Below, piece after piece: positions 8,796 through 17,713 of a stretch of 64,000 bases of DNA. Numbering within the stretch: position 1 is the stretch's first letter; each line of letters starts with the position of its first letter. Source of the DNA: Microbacteriaceae bacterium PS02344 (GTDB taxonomy: Bacteria > Actinomycetota > Actinomycetes > Actinomycetales > Microbacteriaceae). The stretch is from assembly GCA_029959905.1 (NCBI GenBank), contig JASCNZ010000002.1:1-64000 (forward strand), written 5' to 3'. The notes under the pieces were generated by a model that made no database searches, had not been told where the DNA came from, and saw only the letters and a list, made by a program, of their open reading frames with translations. The position numbers were made by a program, and so were the translations under genes.

Positions 8796-8829
8796 GATGC
8801 GGGGGCCGGAATCGACCGGCCCCCGCATC
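8796..8829. terminator. Bidirectional terminator
   Basis: Fourteen-base perfect arms (GATGCGGGGGCCGG and its complement) around AATCGA, placed between the convergent FMN reductase and DUF5302 genes. Confidence 0.75.
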
Positions 8830-8834
8830 GACGG

Positions 8835-9011
8835 TCACCCGCTCTTGCGTCGGAACTCGCGCCGCGTCTGCGGAGCCGCACCGCCGTGGACGGCGGAGTC
8901 GCCGTCGAGGTGGGCCTGGCCCTCCCGGTGGTGCGCGTTCTTCTTCTCGAGCGCTTCCTTGAACTTGCGCTTCATCTCCTCCGAGGAGGAGGCGCCTTCT
9001 TCGGTGCTCAT
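8835..9011 (-). CDS. DUF5302 family small protein
   Basis: 58 aa, beginning MSTEEGASSSEEMKRKFKEAL and ending TRREFRRKSG. Short, highly charged, with one predicted helix (about residues 11-30) and a His-rich middle. It matches the look of DUF5302, a small actinobacterial family of unknown function. Reading it requires the minus strand between two larger genes. The start is 7 nt after TAGGCT, whose TAG is the stop codon of the DedA gene upstream. Confidence 0.8.
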   Translation of the reverse strand: MSTEEGASSSEEMKRKFKEALEKKNAHHREGQAHLDGDSAVHGGAAPQTRREFRRKSG

Positions 9012-9018
9012 GTGCGCC

Positions 9019-9024
9019 AGCCTA
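9019..9024 (-). promoter_or_regulatory. -10 element overlapping a stop codon (DUF5302 promoter)
   Basis: TAGGCT on the minus strand, with TAG being the stop of the DedA gene (9022-9024) and the DUF5302 ATG 7 nt downstream. Confidence 0.5.
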
Positions 9025-9636
9025 GGACACCGGGGTCTCGTCGTGGGGATGCCGGCGTCGTACGCGACGCACGACCACGTCGATCAGCAGCCCGAGCCCC
9101 ACCGCGACGACGATCGACACCGGTACGGCCACGAGCGGGCCCCCGGGGAGCAGAGCGGCGACGGCCGCGCCGACCGAGGCCTGATACGCCGCCCACCCGA
9201 GAGCCGCGAGCGACACCAGCGCGAGGTAGCGCGGGGGAGAGACTCGGGATGCCCCGGCGACCAGGTTCACCGCGAGGCGCGCGAACGGTACGAAGCGCGC
9301 CGTGAACAGCACGGTCGCCAGGCCTTTGTCGAGCCGGCGCCGCGCCGCGGCGAGCGCTCCCTGCACCCGTGCGGTGCGCATCCAGCGCCAGCGGTCGGTC
9401 CCCGCGAGGCGGCCGAGGAGGTAGCAGGCGACGTCGCCGGTGGCGGCGGACGCCCCCGCGCACACGATCACGGCCCACAGAGGGGGAGCGCCTGCGGATG
9501 CCGAGGCAGCTCCCAGCGCGGTGACCGCCACCTCGCCGGGGATCACCACGAGGAACGCGTCACCGAACACCAGCGCGCACATGAGGGGCAGCGCCCACGA
9601 GCCGGTCAGGGCGGAGGAGAGCAGATCGGCGGGCAC
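9022..9636 (-). CDS. DedA/VTT-domain membrane protein
   Basis: About 204 aa with four to five hydrophobic segments. The hallmark segments are FGDAFLVVIPGEV near the N-terminus and ATVLFTARFVPFARLAVNLVAGASR in the middle, the F/Y-x-x-R and G-x-x-R motifs of the DedA (VTT) family. Members are linked to lipid-carrier flipping and membrane homeostasis. The start is uncertain: GTG at 9636 has GGAGG almost touching it, whereas ATG at 9717 adds 27 residues unlike a membrane N-terminus and has no ribosome site. Confidence 0.8.
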   Translation of the reverse strand: MPADLLSSALTGSWALPLMCALVFGDAFLVVIPGEVAVTALGAASASAGAPPLWAVIVCAGASAATGDVACYLLGRLAGTDRWRWMRTARVQGALAAARRRLDKGLATVLFTARFVPFARLAVNLVAGASRVSPPRYLALVSLAALGWAAYQASVGAAVAALLPGGPLVAVPVSIVVAVGLGLLIDVVVRRVRRRHPHDETPVS

Positions 9637-9775
9637 CCCTCCACGGTTCCAGCGGGCGGTGAACGGCGACTGAAATCGGGATAGCCGGTGACCGGCGCTC
9701 GTGCATCCGGTGAACATCCGGTGAGACGGGGCCGATCCGCGTGCGCGGCCCCGCGCTCGCCGTCATCCTGGTCAG

Positions 9776-11716
9776 GTGAGAGTCGCGATCGTGACAGAGT
9801 CCTTCCTCCCGCACATGAACGGCGTGACCGGATCGGTGCTGCAGATCCTCCGTCATCTCGAACGCCGCGGCCACGATGCGCACGTCATCGCGCCCGCGGC
9901 GGACGGCATGCCGCACACGCTCCACGGTGCTCGCATCGAGGCCGTGCCGAGTCTGCCCCTGCCGGGGTACCGCAACGTGCGCGTCGGCACTTCGCCTGCG
10001 TCGCGCGTCGCGCTCGCGCTCCAGCGCTTCGAACCCGATGTCGTGCACCTCGCCTCCCCGTTCGCCCTCGGCTGGCGCGGCGTGCTCGCCGCCGAGCGCC
10101 GGGGCGTGGCGGCCGTCGCCGCGTATCAGACCGACGTCGCCGCATACGCCGAGCGCTACCGTGTTCCCGCCACGACCGGCCTCGCCCAGGCGCACATCGC
10201 GCGGCTGCACCGGCGCTCCACCCTCACGCTGGTGCCCTCGTCCGAATCCTCCCAGCAGCTCGAGCGGCTCGGCGTCGACCGGCTCCGGCGGTGGGGGCGG
10301 GGCGTCGACGCCGAGCGGTTCACCCCCCGGCGGAGGGACGACGCGCTCCGCGCCGCGTGGGGAGCGGGCGTCGTGGTCGGATACGTCGGGCGTCTCGCGC
10401 CCGAGAAACAGGTCGAAGACCTCGCCGTGCTGCACGACCTCCCCGGCGTCCGCCTGGTGATCATCGGCGACGGTCCCAGCCGTCCGCGCCTCGAGGCCCT
10501 GCTGCCGTCCGCCCTGTTCCTCGGCCATCTCAGTGGCGAGGCGCTCGCCGCAGCCGTCGCGTCGTTCGACGTTTTCGTTCACCCCGGCGAGAGCGAGACG
10601 TTCGGTCAGACCCTGCAAGAGGCGCACGCGAGCGGTGTGCCGGTCGTGGCCACCGGTCGCGGGGGTCCTGTCGACCTCGTCCGCAGCGGTGTCGACGGAT
10701 GGTTGTACCGCCCCGGCGATGTGCGCGACCTCCGCGCCCGGGTCGAGAGCCTCGTCGACGACGCGCCCGCGCGTCGCGCCTTCGGGGCGGCGGGGCACAC
10801 CGCCGTGCAGGCGCGGTCGTGGGAGAGCGTGTGCGATCAGCTGCTGACGCACTACGGCGACGCCCGTCGACTGCACGGGGCCGACCGGGCCCTGCGTGCC
10901 CGCCGTTCGGTGCGGCCCGAGAGTCCCGCGCCCGTCGCACCGCAGCGGTGGCGCCGCTACGTGGCTCTCGGCGATTCCCTGACCGAGGGCCTGTGCGACC
11001 CCGCGCCGGACGGCTCGCTGCGGGGGTGGGCCGACCGGCTCGCCCTGCTCCTCGCCGGTCGGGGCGGCCTGCAATATGCGAACCTCGCGGTCCGGTCCAA
11101 ACGTGTCGCCGATCTCTGCGGCGGCCAGCTGCAGCGGGCACTCGCCCTCCAGCCCGATCTGGTGTCGATCCTCATCGGTGCCAACGACCTCGTGAAGCAC
11201 CGGGTCGACATCCCGGCCCTGGCCGGGGCCGTCGAGGAGGCCGTCCGTCGCCTCCGCACGATCGGCGCGACGGTCGTGCTGGTCACCCCATTCCTGCCGG
11301 GCCGCCGCGCAGCCGGCATCTACACGGCCCGCTTCGCGGCGTTCGCGACGGCGCTCGCGGGGGTCGCGGCGCGCACGGGCGCGGTGCTGATCGACACCGA
11401 TCTGCACCCGGTTCTGCGCGAGCGCGAGCACTGGGGCGAGGACCTCGTGCACCTGAGCAGCAGCGGGCACCGGTTCCTCGCCTACCGTGTCGGCGACGTG
11501 CTGGGCGTTCCGCACGCCGATGCGCTCGGCGCGCTCGACGCGGCCCTGCACGAGTCGTCGTCGATCAGCACCGGGCAGTGGTGGTCACGCCACGCCCTGC
11601 CATGGGTGTGGAGGCGCCTGCACGGCCGCACCGCCGGCGACGGCCGGTCGGCCAAGCACGACGACTACATCTTCGTCGGGCGGTCCGACGCTCAGCGGAG
11701 CGTCCTGGTCCGCTGA
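9776..11716 (+). CDS. Fusion of GT4 glycosyltransferase and SGNH/GDSL hydrolase
   Basis: 646 aa from a GTG start. Residues 1-365 are a GT4 (GT-B fold) glycosyltransferase resembling mannosyltransferases of the MgtA/PimB type: an N-terminal nucleotide-sugar fold beginning VAIVTESFLPHMNGV, the donor-site GRLAPEK (R206, K211) and the E-x7-E motif E274 to E282 in GESETFGQTLQE. After a linker (366-392), residues 393-580 are an SGNH hydrolase with GDS (399-401, nucleophile S401), GAND (468-471) and DLVH (D556, H559). No signal peptide or membrane helix is seen. The C-terminus is Arg-rich. The pairing suggests glycolipid or polysaccharide assembly with deacylation, but this is inference. Confidence 0.88.
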   Translation: MRVAIVTESFLPHMNGVTGSVLQILRHLERRGHDAHVIAPAADGMPHTLHGARIEAVPSLPLPGYRNVRVGTSPASRVALALQRFEPDVVHLASPFALGWRGVLAAERRGVAAVAAYQTDVAAYAERYRVPATTGLAQAHIARLHRRSTLTLVPSSESSQQLERLGVDRLRRWGRGVDAERFTPRRRDDALRAAWGAGVVVGYVGRLAPEKQVEDLAVLHDLPGVRLVIIGDGPSRPRLEALLPSALFLGHLSGEALAAAVASFDVFVHPGESETFGQTLQEAHASGVPVVATGRGGPVDLVRSGVDGWLYRPGDVRDLRARVESLVDDAPARRAFGAAGHTAVQARSWESVCDQLLTHYGDARRLHGADRALRARRSVRPESPAPVAPQRWRRYVALGDSLTEGLCDPAPDGSLRGWADRLALLLAGRGGLQYANLAVRSKRVADLCGGQLQRALALQPDLVSILIGANDLVKHRVDIPALAGAVEEAVRRLRTIGATVVLVTPFLPGRRAAGIYTARFAAFATALAGVAARTGAVLIDTDLHPVLREREHWGEDLVHLSSSGHRFLAYRVGDVLGVPHADALGALDAALHESSSISTGQWWSRHALPWVWRRLHGRTAGDGRSAKHDDYIFVGRSDAQRSVLVR

Positions 11717-11747
11717 GGCGCGCCCCGGGGTGCAAGGCGCGGCAGGG

Positions 11748-13058
11748 TCAGCGGCGTCCCATGCCCCGGTAGGTCCACCCCGCTGCGCGCCATGCCGCCG
11801 CGTCGAGGCAGTTGCGTCCGTCGATGACGACGCGCTGACGGACGAGGGACCCCGCATGCGCGGGCGTCAGGTCGCGTCGGTACTCGTCCCACTCGGTCAC
11901 CACGACCACGGCATCGGCGTCGCGGAGGGCGTCGTCCGTCGCCCGCGCGTAGGCGAGCTGCGGATGAGCGGCCTCGGCGTTGTCGATCGCGGCGGGATCG
12001 GCGACCACGACATCGGCGCCCAGACCGCGCAGGCGTACCGCGACGTCGAGAGCGGGGGAGTCGCGGATGTCGTCGCTGAACGGCTTGAAGGCGGCGCCGA
12101 GAACGGCGACCCGTCGGCCGAAGACGCGGCCCCCGAGCGCGTCGATCACGAGCTGCACCGCACGGTCGCGTCGACGCAGGTTGATGGCGTCCACCTCGCG
12201 GAGGAATCCGACGGACTCCCCGCGCCCGAGGGCTTCCGCGCGCGCGGCGAAGGCGCGGATGTCCTTCGGCAGGCATCCGCCTCCGAATCCGATGCCCGAA
12301 CCGAGGTAGCGGTGACCGATGCGGCCGTCGTGCCCGAGCGCCTCGGCCAGCAGGGTCACGTCGGCTCCCGCCGCGTCAGCGATCTCGGCCATCGCGTTGA
12401 TGAAGGAGATCTTCGTCGCCAGGAACGCATTGGCGGCGCCCTTCACGAGCTCCGCCGTCGCGAGGTCGGTCACCAGGAACGGCGTATCGGTCTCGGCTGC
12501 GGTCCGATACGCGGACCGCAGCATTCCGGCGGCCCGCAGCCCGGCATCGCCGTCTGGCACGCCCACGACGATGCGATCGGGGGTGAGAGTGTCGTGCACG
12601 GCCCAGCCCTCGCGCAGGAACTCCGGGTTCCAGACGAGGGTCGCTCCGGCGGAGGCGATGCGGTCGGCGATCTCCTCGGCCGTACCGACCGGGACGGTCG
12701 ACTTCCCGGCGACCACGTCGCCTTGGCGCAGATGGGGGAGCAGCCCCTCGACGGCCGCCCACACGAATCGGAGATCGGCCGCGTCGCCGTCGGAGGATTG
12801 CGGCGTGCCGACCGCCAGGAAATGGACCTCGGCGCCCACGGCATCCGCCATGTCCGTCGAGAACGAGAGTCGGCCGTCGGCGATGCCGCTGCGGAGCAGG
12901 TCATCGAGGCCCGGCTCGAAGAACGGTGCCTCGCCGCGCGACAGCCGCGCCACCTTCGACTCGTCGACGTCGATCCCGACGACCTCGTGCCCGATCGAAG
13001 CCATCGCGGCGGCGTGCACGGCACCGAGGTACCCGCATCCGATCACTGACATGCGCAT
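11748..13058 (-). CDS. ugd: UDP-glucose 6-dehydrogenase
   Basis: 436 aa. It oxidises UDP-glucose to UDP-glucuronate using two NAD+. The N-terminal Rossmann motif is IGCGYLG; the catalytic cysteine lies in GFGGGCLPKD (about residue 262), and KSTVPVGT and NPEFLREG are further family signatures. ATG at 13058 is preferred because GAGGTG lies 5 nt before it; the in-frame GTG at 13064 overlaps that site. It is convergent with the glycosyltransferase fusion, suggesting a small cell-surface glycan locus. Confidence 0.93.
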   Translation of the reverse strand: MRMSVIGCGYLGAVHAAAMASIGHEVVGIDVDESKVARLSRGEAPFFEPGLDDLLRSGIADGRLSFSTDMADAVGAEVHFLAVGTPQSSDGDAADLRFVWAAVEGLLPHLRQGDVVAGKSTVPVGTAEEIADRIASAGATLVWNPEFLREGWAVHDTLTPDRIVVGVPDGDAGLRAAGMLRSAYRTAAETDTPFLVTDLATAELVKGAANAFLATKISFINAMAEIADAAGADVTLLAEALGHDGRIGHRYLGSGIGFGGGCLPKDIRAFAARAEALGRGESVGFLREVDAINLRRRDRAVQLVIDALGGRVFGRRVAVLGAAFKPFSDDIRDSPALDVAVRLRGLGADVVVADPAAIDNAEAAHPQLAYARATDDALRDADAVVVVTEWDEYRRDLTPAHAGSLVRQRVVIDGRNCLDAAAWRAAGWTYRGMGRR

Positions 13059-13155
13059 GGGCACACCTCAGCGGATGCACGGGCCGCCCAGGCATCCGGC
13101 GGATGAACGGCGGGTGTCCGCCGGCTGACGGTTCGATCCGACGACGATCTCCGAT

Positions 13156-13195
13156 GCGGATGCTCCGACGCATCCGCAGGCCGCGCTGGTAGAGT
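13156..13195 (+). promoter_or_regulatory. Hairpin and -10 upstream of pnp
   Basis: A perfect 8-bp hairpin, GCGGATGC-TCCGAC-GCATCCGC (13156-13177), precedes TAGAGT (13190-13195), a good -10. Transcription from here would give a leader of about 235 nt before pnp. Confidence 0.4.
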
Positions 13196-13239
13196 CGTGG
13201 GGGCTGTGCTCCGGCGCGGTCCACAACTTCATATCGACT

Positions 13240-13352
13240 CATGGAGCGATCGGCGGAGGAGCTGGTCCCCTGTGGTGGGTTCCTCGGCGTGGCATGTCGG
13301 GTGGCTTTCTACTGGTGGCCAGCGCAGGCGACATTCGCGAGAGTGCTCGCGC
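13240..13352 (+). ncRNA. Actino-pnp-like cis-regulatory leader RNA
   Basis: The 379-bp gap before pnp holds no gene; a conserved-looking structured leader fills it. GAGGA (about 13256) can pair with TCCTC (about 13281), and a perfect CGCGAG-AGTG-CTCGCG hairpin sits at 13336-13351. Position, host group and fold style fit the Actino-pnp RNA motif (Rfam RF01688), thought to regulate pnp. I could not score it against the model. Confidence 0.6.
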
Positions 13353-13437
13353 GCCCTTATCCTGCCGTTCCGCTCCTTCATGAACACGCTCGCGCGTCAC
13401 ACGGATTCGCGAGTCTAAACAAAGAAGGAGAGACCTC

Positions 13438-15714
13438 TTGGAAGGTCCTGAAATCACCGCCACCGAGGCCGTTCTCGACAACGGCCGCTTCGGCACCCGT
13501 ACCATCCGCTTCGAGACCGGCCGCCTCGCGCAGCAGGCTCAGGGCGCTGTCGCCGCCTACCTCGACGGCGAGACCATGCTCCTCTCGGCCACCAGCGCGG
13601 GCAAGCACCCGCGTGAGGGCTTCGACTTCTTCCCGCTGACGGTCGACGTCGAGGAGCGCTCGTACGCCGCGGGCAAGATCCCCGGCTCGTTCTTCCGTCG
13701 TGAGGGTCGCCCCTCCACCGAGGCCATCCTCGTCTGCCGTCTGATCGACCGCCCCCTGCGTCCGTCGTTCGTCGACGGTCTGCGCAACGAGGTCCAGATC
13801 GTCATCACCGTCCTCTCGATCGCTCCGGGCGAGTTCTACGACGCTCTGGCGATCAACGCCGCATCGGCGTCGACCCAGATCTCGGGCCTGCCCTTCTCTG
13901 GTCCGGTCGCGGGTGTGCGTCTCGCGTTCATCCCGGGTCACGGCGAGCACGCCGACCAGTGGGTCGCGTTCCCGACCGCCGAGCAGGTCTCGGAGGCCGT
14001 GTTCGACCTCATCGTCGCGGGCCGTGTGGTCACCAAGGCCGACGGCACCGAGGACGTCGCGATCATGATGGTCGAGGCCGAGGCGACCGAGGGCAGCTGG
14101 AACCTCATCAAGGCCGGCGCGACGAAGCCCGACGAGGCCGTCGTCGCCCAGGGTCTCGAGGCCGCGAAGCCCTTCATCGCGCAGCTGGTGAAGGCTCAGG
14201 CCGAGCTCGCCGCGACGTCGTCGAAGGAGCCGGGCGTGTACCCGGTCTTCCCGGCCTACAGCAGCGAGGTCTACGACTTCGTCGCCGGTCGCTCGTACGA
14301 CGAGCTGGTGAACGTCTACCAGATCGCCGACAAGCAGGAGCGTCAGAGCGCCGACGACGCCGTGAAGGATCGCGTCAAGGCCGACCTCATCGCCGCCGTC
14401 GAGGCGGGCGAGCTCCCCGCCGGCGCGCCGCTGGAGTTCGCCGCGGCCTACAAGTCCGTCACGAAGACGATCGTGCGCGGCCGCATCCTCACCGAGAGCG
14501 TCCGCATGGACGGCCGCGGTCTGGCCGACATCCGTCCGCTCGACGCCGAGGTGCAGGTCATCCCGCGCGTGCACGGTTCGGCCATCTTCCAGCGCGGTGA
14601 GACGCAGATCATGGGCGTCACCACGTTGAACATGCTCAAGATGGAGCAGCAGATCGACTCGCTGTCGCCCACGACGAGCAAGCGCTACATGCACCACTAC
14701 AACTTCCCGCCCTACTCGACCGGTGAGACCGGCCGCGTGGGTTCGCCGAAGCGTCGCGAGATCGGGCACGGCTTCCTGGCCGAGCGCGCCCTCGTCCCGG
14801 TGCTGCCCAGCCGCGAGGAGTTCCCCTACGCGATCCGCCAGGTCTCCGAGGCGCTGAGCTCGAACGGCTCGACGTCGATGGGCTCGGTCTGCGCATCGAC
14901 CCTGTCGCTGCTGAACGCGGGCGTGCCGCTGCGCGCTCCGGTCGCCGGTATCGCCATGGGCCTCGTCTCGGACGAGGTCGACGGTGAGACGCGCTACGCC
15001 GCGCTGACCGACATCCTCGGCGCCGAGGACGCTCTCGGCGACATGGACTTCAAGGTCGCCGGTACCAGCGAGTTCGTCACGGCGATCCAGCTCGACACGA
15101 AGCTCGACGGCATCCCGTCGTCGGTCCTCGCGGGCGCGCTGACCCAGGCGCGCGACGCCCGTCTGACGATCCTCAACGTGCTGAACGCGGCGATCGACGC
15201 TCCCGACGAGATGGCGCCCACCGCGCCGCGTGTCATCAGCGTGCAGATCCCCGTCGACAAGATCGGCGAGCTGATCGGCCCGAAGGGCAAGACGATCAAC
15301 GCGATCCAGGACGAGACCGGCGCGCAGATCTCCATCGAGGAGGACGGCACCGTCTACATCGGCGCGACCGACGGCCCGTCGGCCGAGGCCGCCCGTGCCC
15401 AGGTCAACGCGATCGCCAACCCGACCAACCCCGAGGTCGGCGAGCAGTTCCTCGGAACCGTCGTGAAGATCGCCACCTTCGGCGCCTTCATCTCGCTGCT
15501 CCCGGGCAAGGACGGCCTGCTGCACGTCACCGAGGTGCGCAAGCTCGCCGGTGGCAAGCGTGTCGAGAACGTCGAGGACGTGCTGTCGGTCGGTCAGAAG
15601 ATCCTCGTGAAGATCACGAAGATCGATGACCGCGGCAAGCTCTCGCTCGAGCCCGTCATCGACGAGGCGCCCGCCGCCGACGCTCCGGCGTCCGAGGAGG
15701 CCGCTGCCGAGTAA
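13438..15714 (+). CDS. pnp: Polyribonucleotide nucleotidyltransferase (PNPase)
   Basis: 758 aa, full length. Order: first RNase PH domain (about 10-150), helical linker, second RNase PH domain (about 340-560) with [17 protein letters not shown] and [21 protein letters not shown] domain (about 595-655, [13 protein letters not shown]) and S1 domain (about 665-740, [24 protein letters not shown]). It degrades RNA 3' to 5' with phosphate. The start is TTG with AAGGAG about 10 nt upstream; no in-frame ATG fits. The usual neighbour rpsO is not in the window. A strong terminator follows. Confidence 0.97.
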   Translation: MEGPEITATEAVLDNGRFGTRTIRFETGRLAQQAQGAVAAYLDGETMLLSATSAGKHPREGFDFFPLTVDVEERSYAAGKIPGSFFRREGRPSTEAILVCRLIDRPLRPSFVDGLRNEVQIVITVLSIAPGEFYDALAINAASASTQISGLPFSGPVAGVRLAFIPGHGEHADQWVAFPTAEQVSEAVFDLIVAGRVVTKADGTEDVAIMMVEAEATEGSWNLIKAGATKPDEAVVAQGLEAAKPFIAQLVKAQAELAATSSKEPGVYPVFPAYSSEVYDFVAGRSYDELVNVYQIADKQERQSADDAVKDRVKADLIAAVEAGELPAGAPLEFAAAYKSVTKTIVRGRILTESVRMDGRGLADIRPLDAEVQVIPRVHGSAIFQRGETQIMGVTTLNMLKMEQQIDSLSPTTSKRYMHHYNFPPYSTGETGRVGSPKRREIGHGFLAERALVPVLPSREEFPYAIRQVSEALSSNGSTSMGSVCASTLSLLNAGVPLRAPVAGIAMGLVSDEVDGETRYAALTDILGAEDALGDMDFKVAGTSEFVTAIQLDTKLDGIPSSVLAGALTQARDARLTILNVLNAAIDAPDEMAPTAPRVISVQIPVDKIGELIGPKGKTINAIQDETGAQISIEEDGTVYIGATDGPSAEAARAQVNAIANPTNPEVGEQFLGTVVKIATFGAFISLLPGKDGLLHVTEVRKLAGGKRVENVEDVLSVGQKILVKITKIDDRGKLSLEPVIDEAPAADAPASEEAAAE

Positions 15715-15727
15715 TCCGCTCCGCTGT

Positions 15728-15770
15728 CGAGAGCCCGGTGCCGCCCGCGAGGGGTGGCATCGGGCTCTCG
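15728..15770 (+). terminator. pnp terminator
   Basis: CGAGAGCCCG pairs with CGGGCTCTCG, and the stem continues through GTGCC/GGCAT with G-U pairs; the loop is at about 15746-15752. It is GC-rich and lacks a T-run, as is common in such genomes. Confidence 0.65.
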
Positions 15771-15780
15771 TGCGTGGCGT

Positions 15781-15826
15781 GACCAAACCGTTATAGGAAG
15801 TTCTTCCGCTGTTCCGTGGTTTGGTC
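15781..15826. repeat. Nested inverted repeats upstream of the AKR-like gene
   Basis: Outer arms GACCAAACC (15781-15789) and GGTTTGGTC (15818-15826) are perfect complements 28 bp apart. Inside lies a second palindrome, GGAAG-TT-CTTCC (15796-15807). The block begins right after the pnp terminator and about 100 bp before the next gene. It could be an operator pair or an RNA fold. Confidence 0.6.
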
Positions 15827-15928
15827 GGCCCGCTCCCCGTCTTCGCCTACTCTCGAAGTACGCACCGGGGGGTGCTGAGGTGCAGGTACGCCGGGTCGGA
15901 ACACGCCGATCGACGTGGGGGTGAGGAT

Positions 15929-16957
15929 ATGCGGTTGTTCAGTACAGGTGCGACAGCGCCGGACGAACGCGCGCCGCAGACCGAGTCCTCCCACCCGTCC
16001 GCTCCCATCCCGATCGTCGGACCGGGGGTCGGTGAGGCCGTGCGGGTCGACCTGGGCGAGACCGGTCTGAAGATCTTCCCGCTGTTCGTCGGTGCGGCGG
16101 AGTTCGGCTGGAACGTCGATCTCGAGACGAGCCACGGCATCCTCGATCGCTACGTCGATTTCGGTGGCAACGCCGTGCACACGGCCGACGGCTTCTCGGG
16201 CGGTCGCAGCGAGCACATCATCGGTCAGTGGCTGCGGTCCCGCGGGGTGCGTGACGACGTCGTCCTCGCAGCGCGCATCGGAGCGCATGCCGACAACCCC
16301 GGTCTCGGCTCGGTGAACCTCGTGCGAGCCGTCGAGGGGTCGCTCTCACGTCTCGGGGTCGAGCGCCTCGACGTGCTGTACCTCGACGCCACGCTCGACG
16401 CCACCACGAACCTCGAAGACACCCTCGCCACGGTCGAATGGCTCGTCGAGGCGGGGAAGATCCGTGCCGTCGGCGCGTACGGGTTCTCGGCGGAGCGACT
16501 GGTCGAGGCGCGGATCCTCGCTTCGGCGGGGTACCCCAGGATCGAGATCGCCGACGCTCCGTACAACCTGCTCCGCCGCGAGGCCCTCGAAGGCGACTTC
16601 CGACTGGTCGCCACGGCGCAGAGCCTCGCCGTGACGCCGTCCCACGCGCTCGAGCACGGCTTCCTCTCGGGGCGCCATCGGTCGAAGGCGGTCGCGTCTC
16701 GCGGGGTTCGCGGCGAGCAGCTGCGGGGCAGCATGAACCGCCGCGGCACCAAGGTGCTGCGCGCGCTCGACGAGGTGGCCGCCGAGCTGAGCGTTCCCGT
16801 CGCGGCCGTCTCGATCGCCTGGCTGCTCGCTCAGCGCACGATCGCGGCGCCCATCGTGAACGTGTTCTCGGCCGACCACGTCGACGAGCTCATCCAGGGG
16901 GCCGGGGTCGCGCTGACCCGGGCGCACGTCTCGGAGCTGTCGCGGGCGGCAGGCTAG
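15929..16957 (+). CDS. Aldo/keto reductase-like protein lacking the catalytic tetrad
   Basis: 342 aa from the ATG preceded by GGGGTGAGG. The fold is recognisably aldo/keto reductase: GGRSEHIIG, VEWLVEAGKIRAVGAYGFSAE and VSIAWLLAQRTIAAPIV align with family landmarks. However, the four catalytic positions all differ: D of the DTA motif is H84, Y is F89 (ADGF), K of the ATK motif is R116 (AARIG) and H of the IH motif is A154 (YLDA). The cofactor loop VGxS is NVFS. It is therefore probably a non-enzymatic or repurposed member. The first 35 residues are a polar, disordered-looking extension. Confidence 0.85.
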   Translation: MRLFSTGATAPDERAPQTESSHPSAPIPIVGPGVGEAVRVDLGETGLKIFPLFVGAAEFGWNVDLETSHGILDRYVDFGGNAVHTADGFSGGRSEHIIGQWLRSRGVRDDVVLAARIGAHADNPGLGSVNLVRAVEGSLSRLGVERLDVLYLDATLDATTNLEDTLATVEWLVEAGKIRAVGAYGFSAERLVEARILASAGYPRIEIADAPYNLLRREALEGDFRLVATAQSLAVTPSHALEHGFLSGRHRSKAVASRGVRGEQLRGSMNRRGTKVLRALDEVAAELSVPVAAVSIAWLLAQRTIAAPIVNVFSADHVDELIQGAGVALTRAHVSELSRAAG

Positions 16958-17039
16958 GCGAGGCTCCCCGCTCTCGTCACAGGTGTGACATAGGGTGGAG
17001 GAAAGTCCGGCAGACGCTGGCAGCGAAGCGAGCGGGGTT

Positions 17040-17642
17040 GTGACGCACTACATCTATCTGGTTCGACACGGTGAGCATCAGGATGCGGAGCATGGTCTCA
17101 CCGACGGTCCTCTGTCGCCGAGGGGTCAGCGGCAGGCCGAGCTGATCGCCGACCGCCTCGGTGGGCTGCCCCTCGATGCTGTGTGGCATTCGCCGCTCCT
17201 GCGTGCAGCCGAGACGGCGCGCGCCATCGCGGCCCGGTTGCCATCCGTCGACCCCAAGCCGACTCCGCTGCTCTTCGACTGCGTCCCCACCGGGATGACC
17301 GAGGAGACGCCCGCGGTGTTCGAGCCGTTCTTCGGCTCGGTGACCGACGCCGAGGTCGAGGCGGGCGGAGCCCAGATGTCCGACGCCGTCAACGAGTTCC
17401 TCGTGCGCAAGACCGGCGAGGTGCACGAGGTGCTCATCACCCACAACTTCGTGATCTCCTGGTTCGTGCGCGAGGTGCTGGGTGCACCGGAATGGCGCTG
17501 GATGACACTCAACCAGGCGCATTGCGCGCTGACCGTCATCGCGCAGAAGCAGGGCCGCCCGTGGACGCTGCTCACGCACAACGACACCGGCCATCTCCCC
17601 GTCGAGCTGCGTACGGGAATGCCCGACCCCATTCCGGTCTGA
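17040..17642 (+). CDS. Histidine phosphatase family protein
   Basis: 200 aa. The phosphohistidine motif is R9-H10-G11 in YLVRHGE, and the second catalytic histidine is in the LITHNF segment. LSPRGQRQAELIADRL is also typical of the phosphoglycerate-mutase-like superfamily. It is likely a cytoplasmic phosphomonoesterase of unknown substrate. The GTG at 17040 puts the motif at the usual distance from the N-terminus; a GTG at 16995 would add 15 residues and has no better ribosome site. Confidence 0.85.
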   Translation: MTHYIYLVRHGEHQDAEHGLTDGPLSPRGQRQAELIADRLGGLPLDAVWHSPLLRAAETARAIAARLPSVDPKPTPLLFDCVPTGMTEETPAVFEPFFGSVTDAEVEAGGAQMSDAVNEFLVRKTGEVHEVLITHNFVISWFVREVLGAPEWRWMTLNQAHCALTVIAQKQGRPWTLLTHNDTGHLPVELRTGMPDPIPV

Positions 17643-17701
17643 TCGAGCCCTCCTCTCCGACGCACCCGCGTGCCCCGGGGCCGGCGAATGGTCTCGCTCC
17701 C

Positions 17702-17707
17702 TAGACT
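17702..17707 (+). promoter_or_regulatory. -10 element of dapB, leaderless type
   Basis: TAGACT, 6 nt before the dapB ATG at 17714. Confidence 0.55.
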
Positions 17708-17713
17708 GGGAGC

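Noticed and set aside
13378-15786. Minus-strand open frame of 802 codons opposite pnp
   Set aside because: Mirror frame of a highly codon-biased gene; Asp/Arg/Leu/Val repeats with no recognisable domain.
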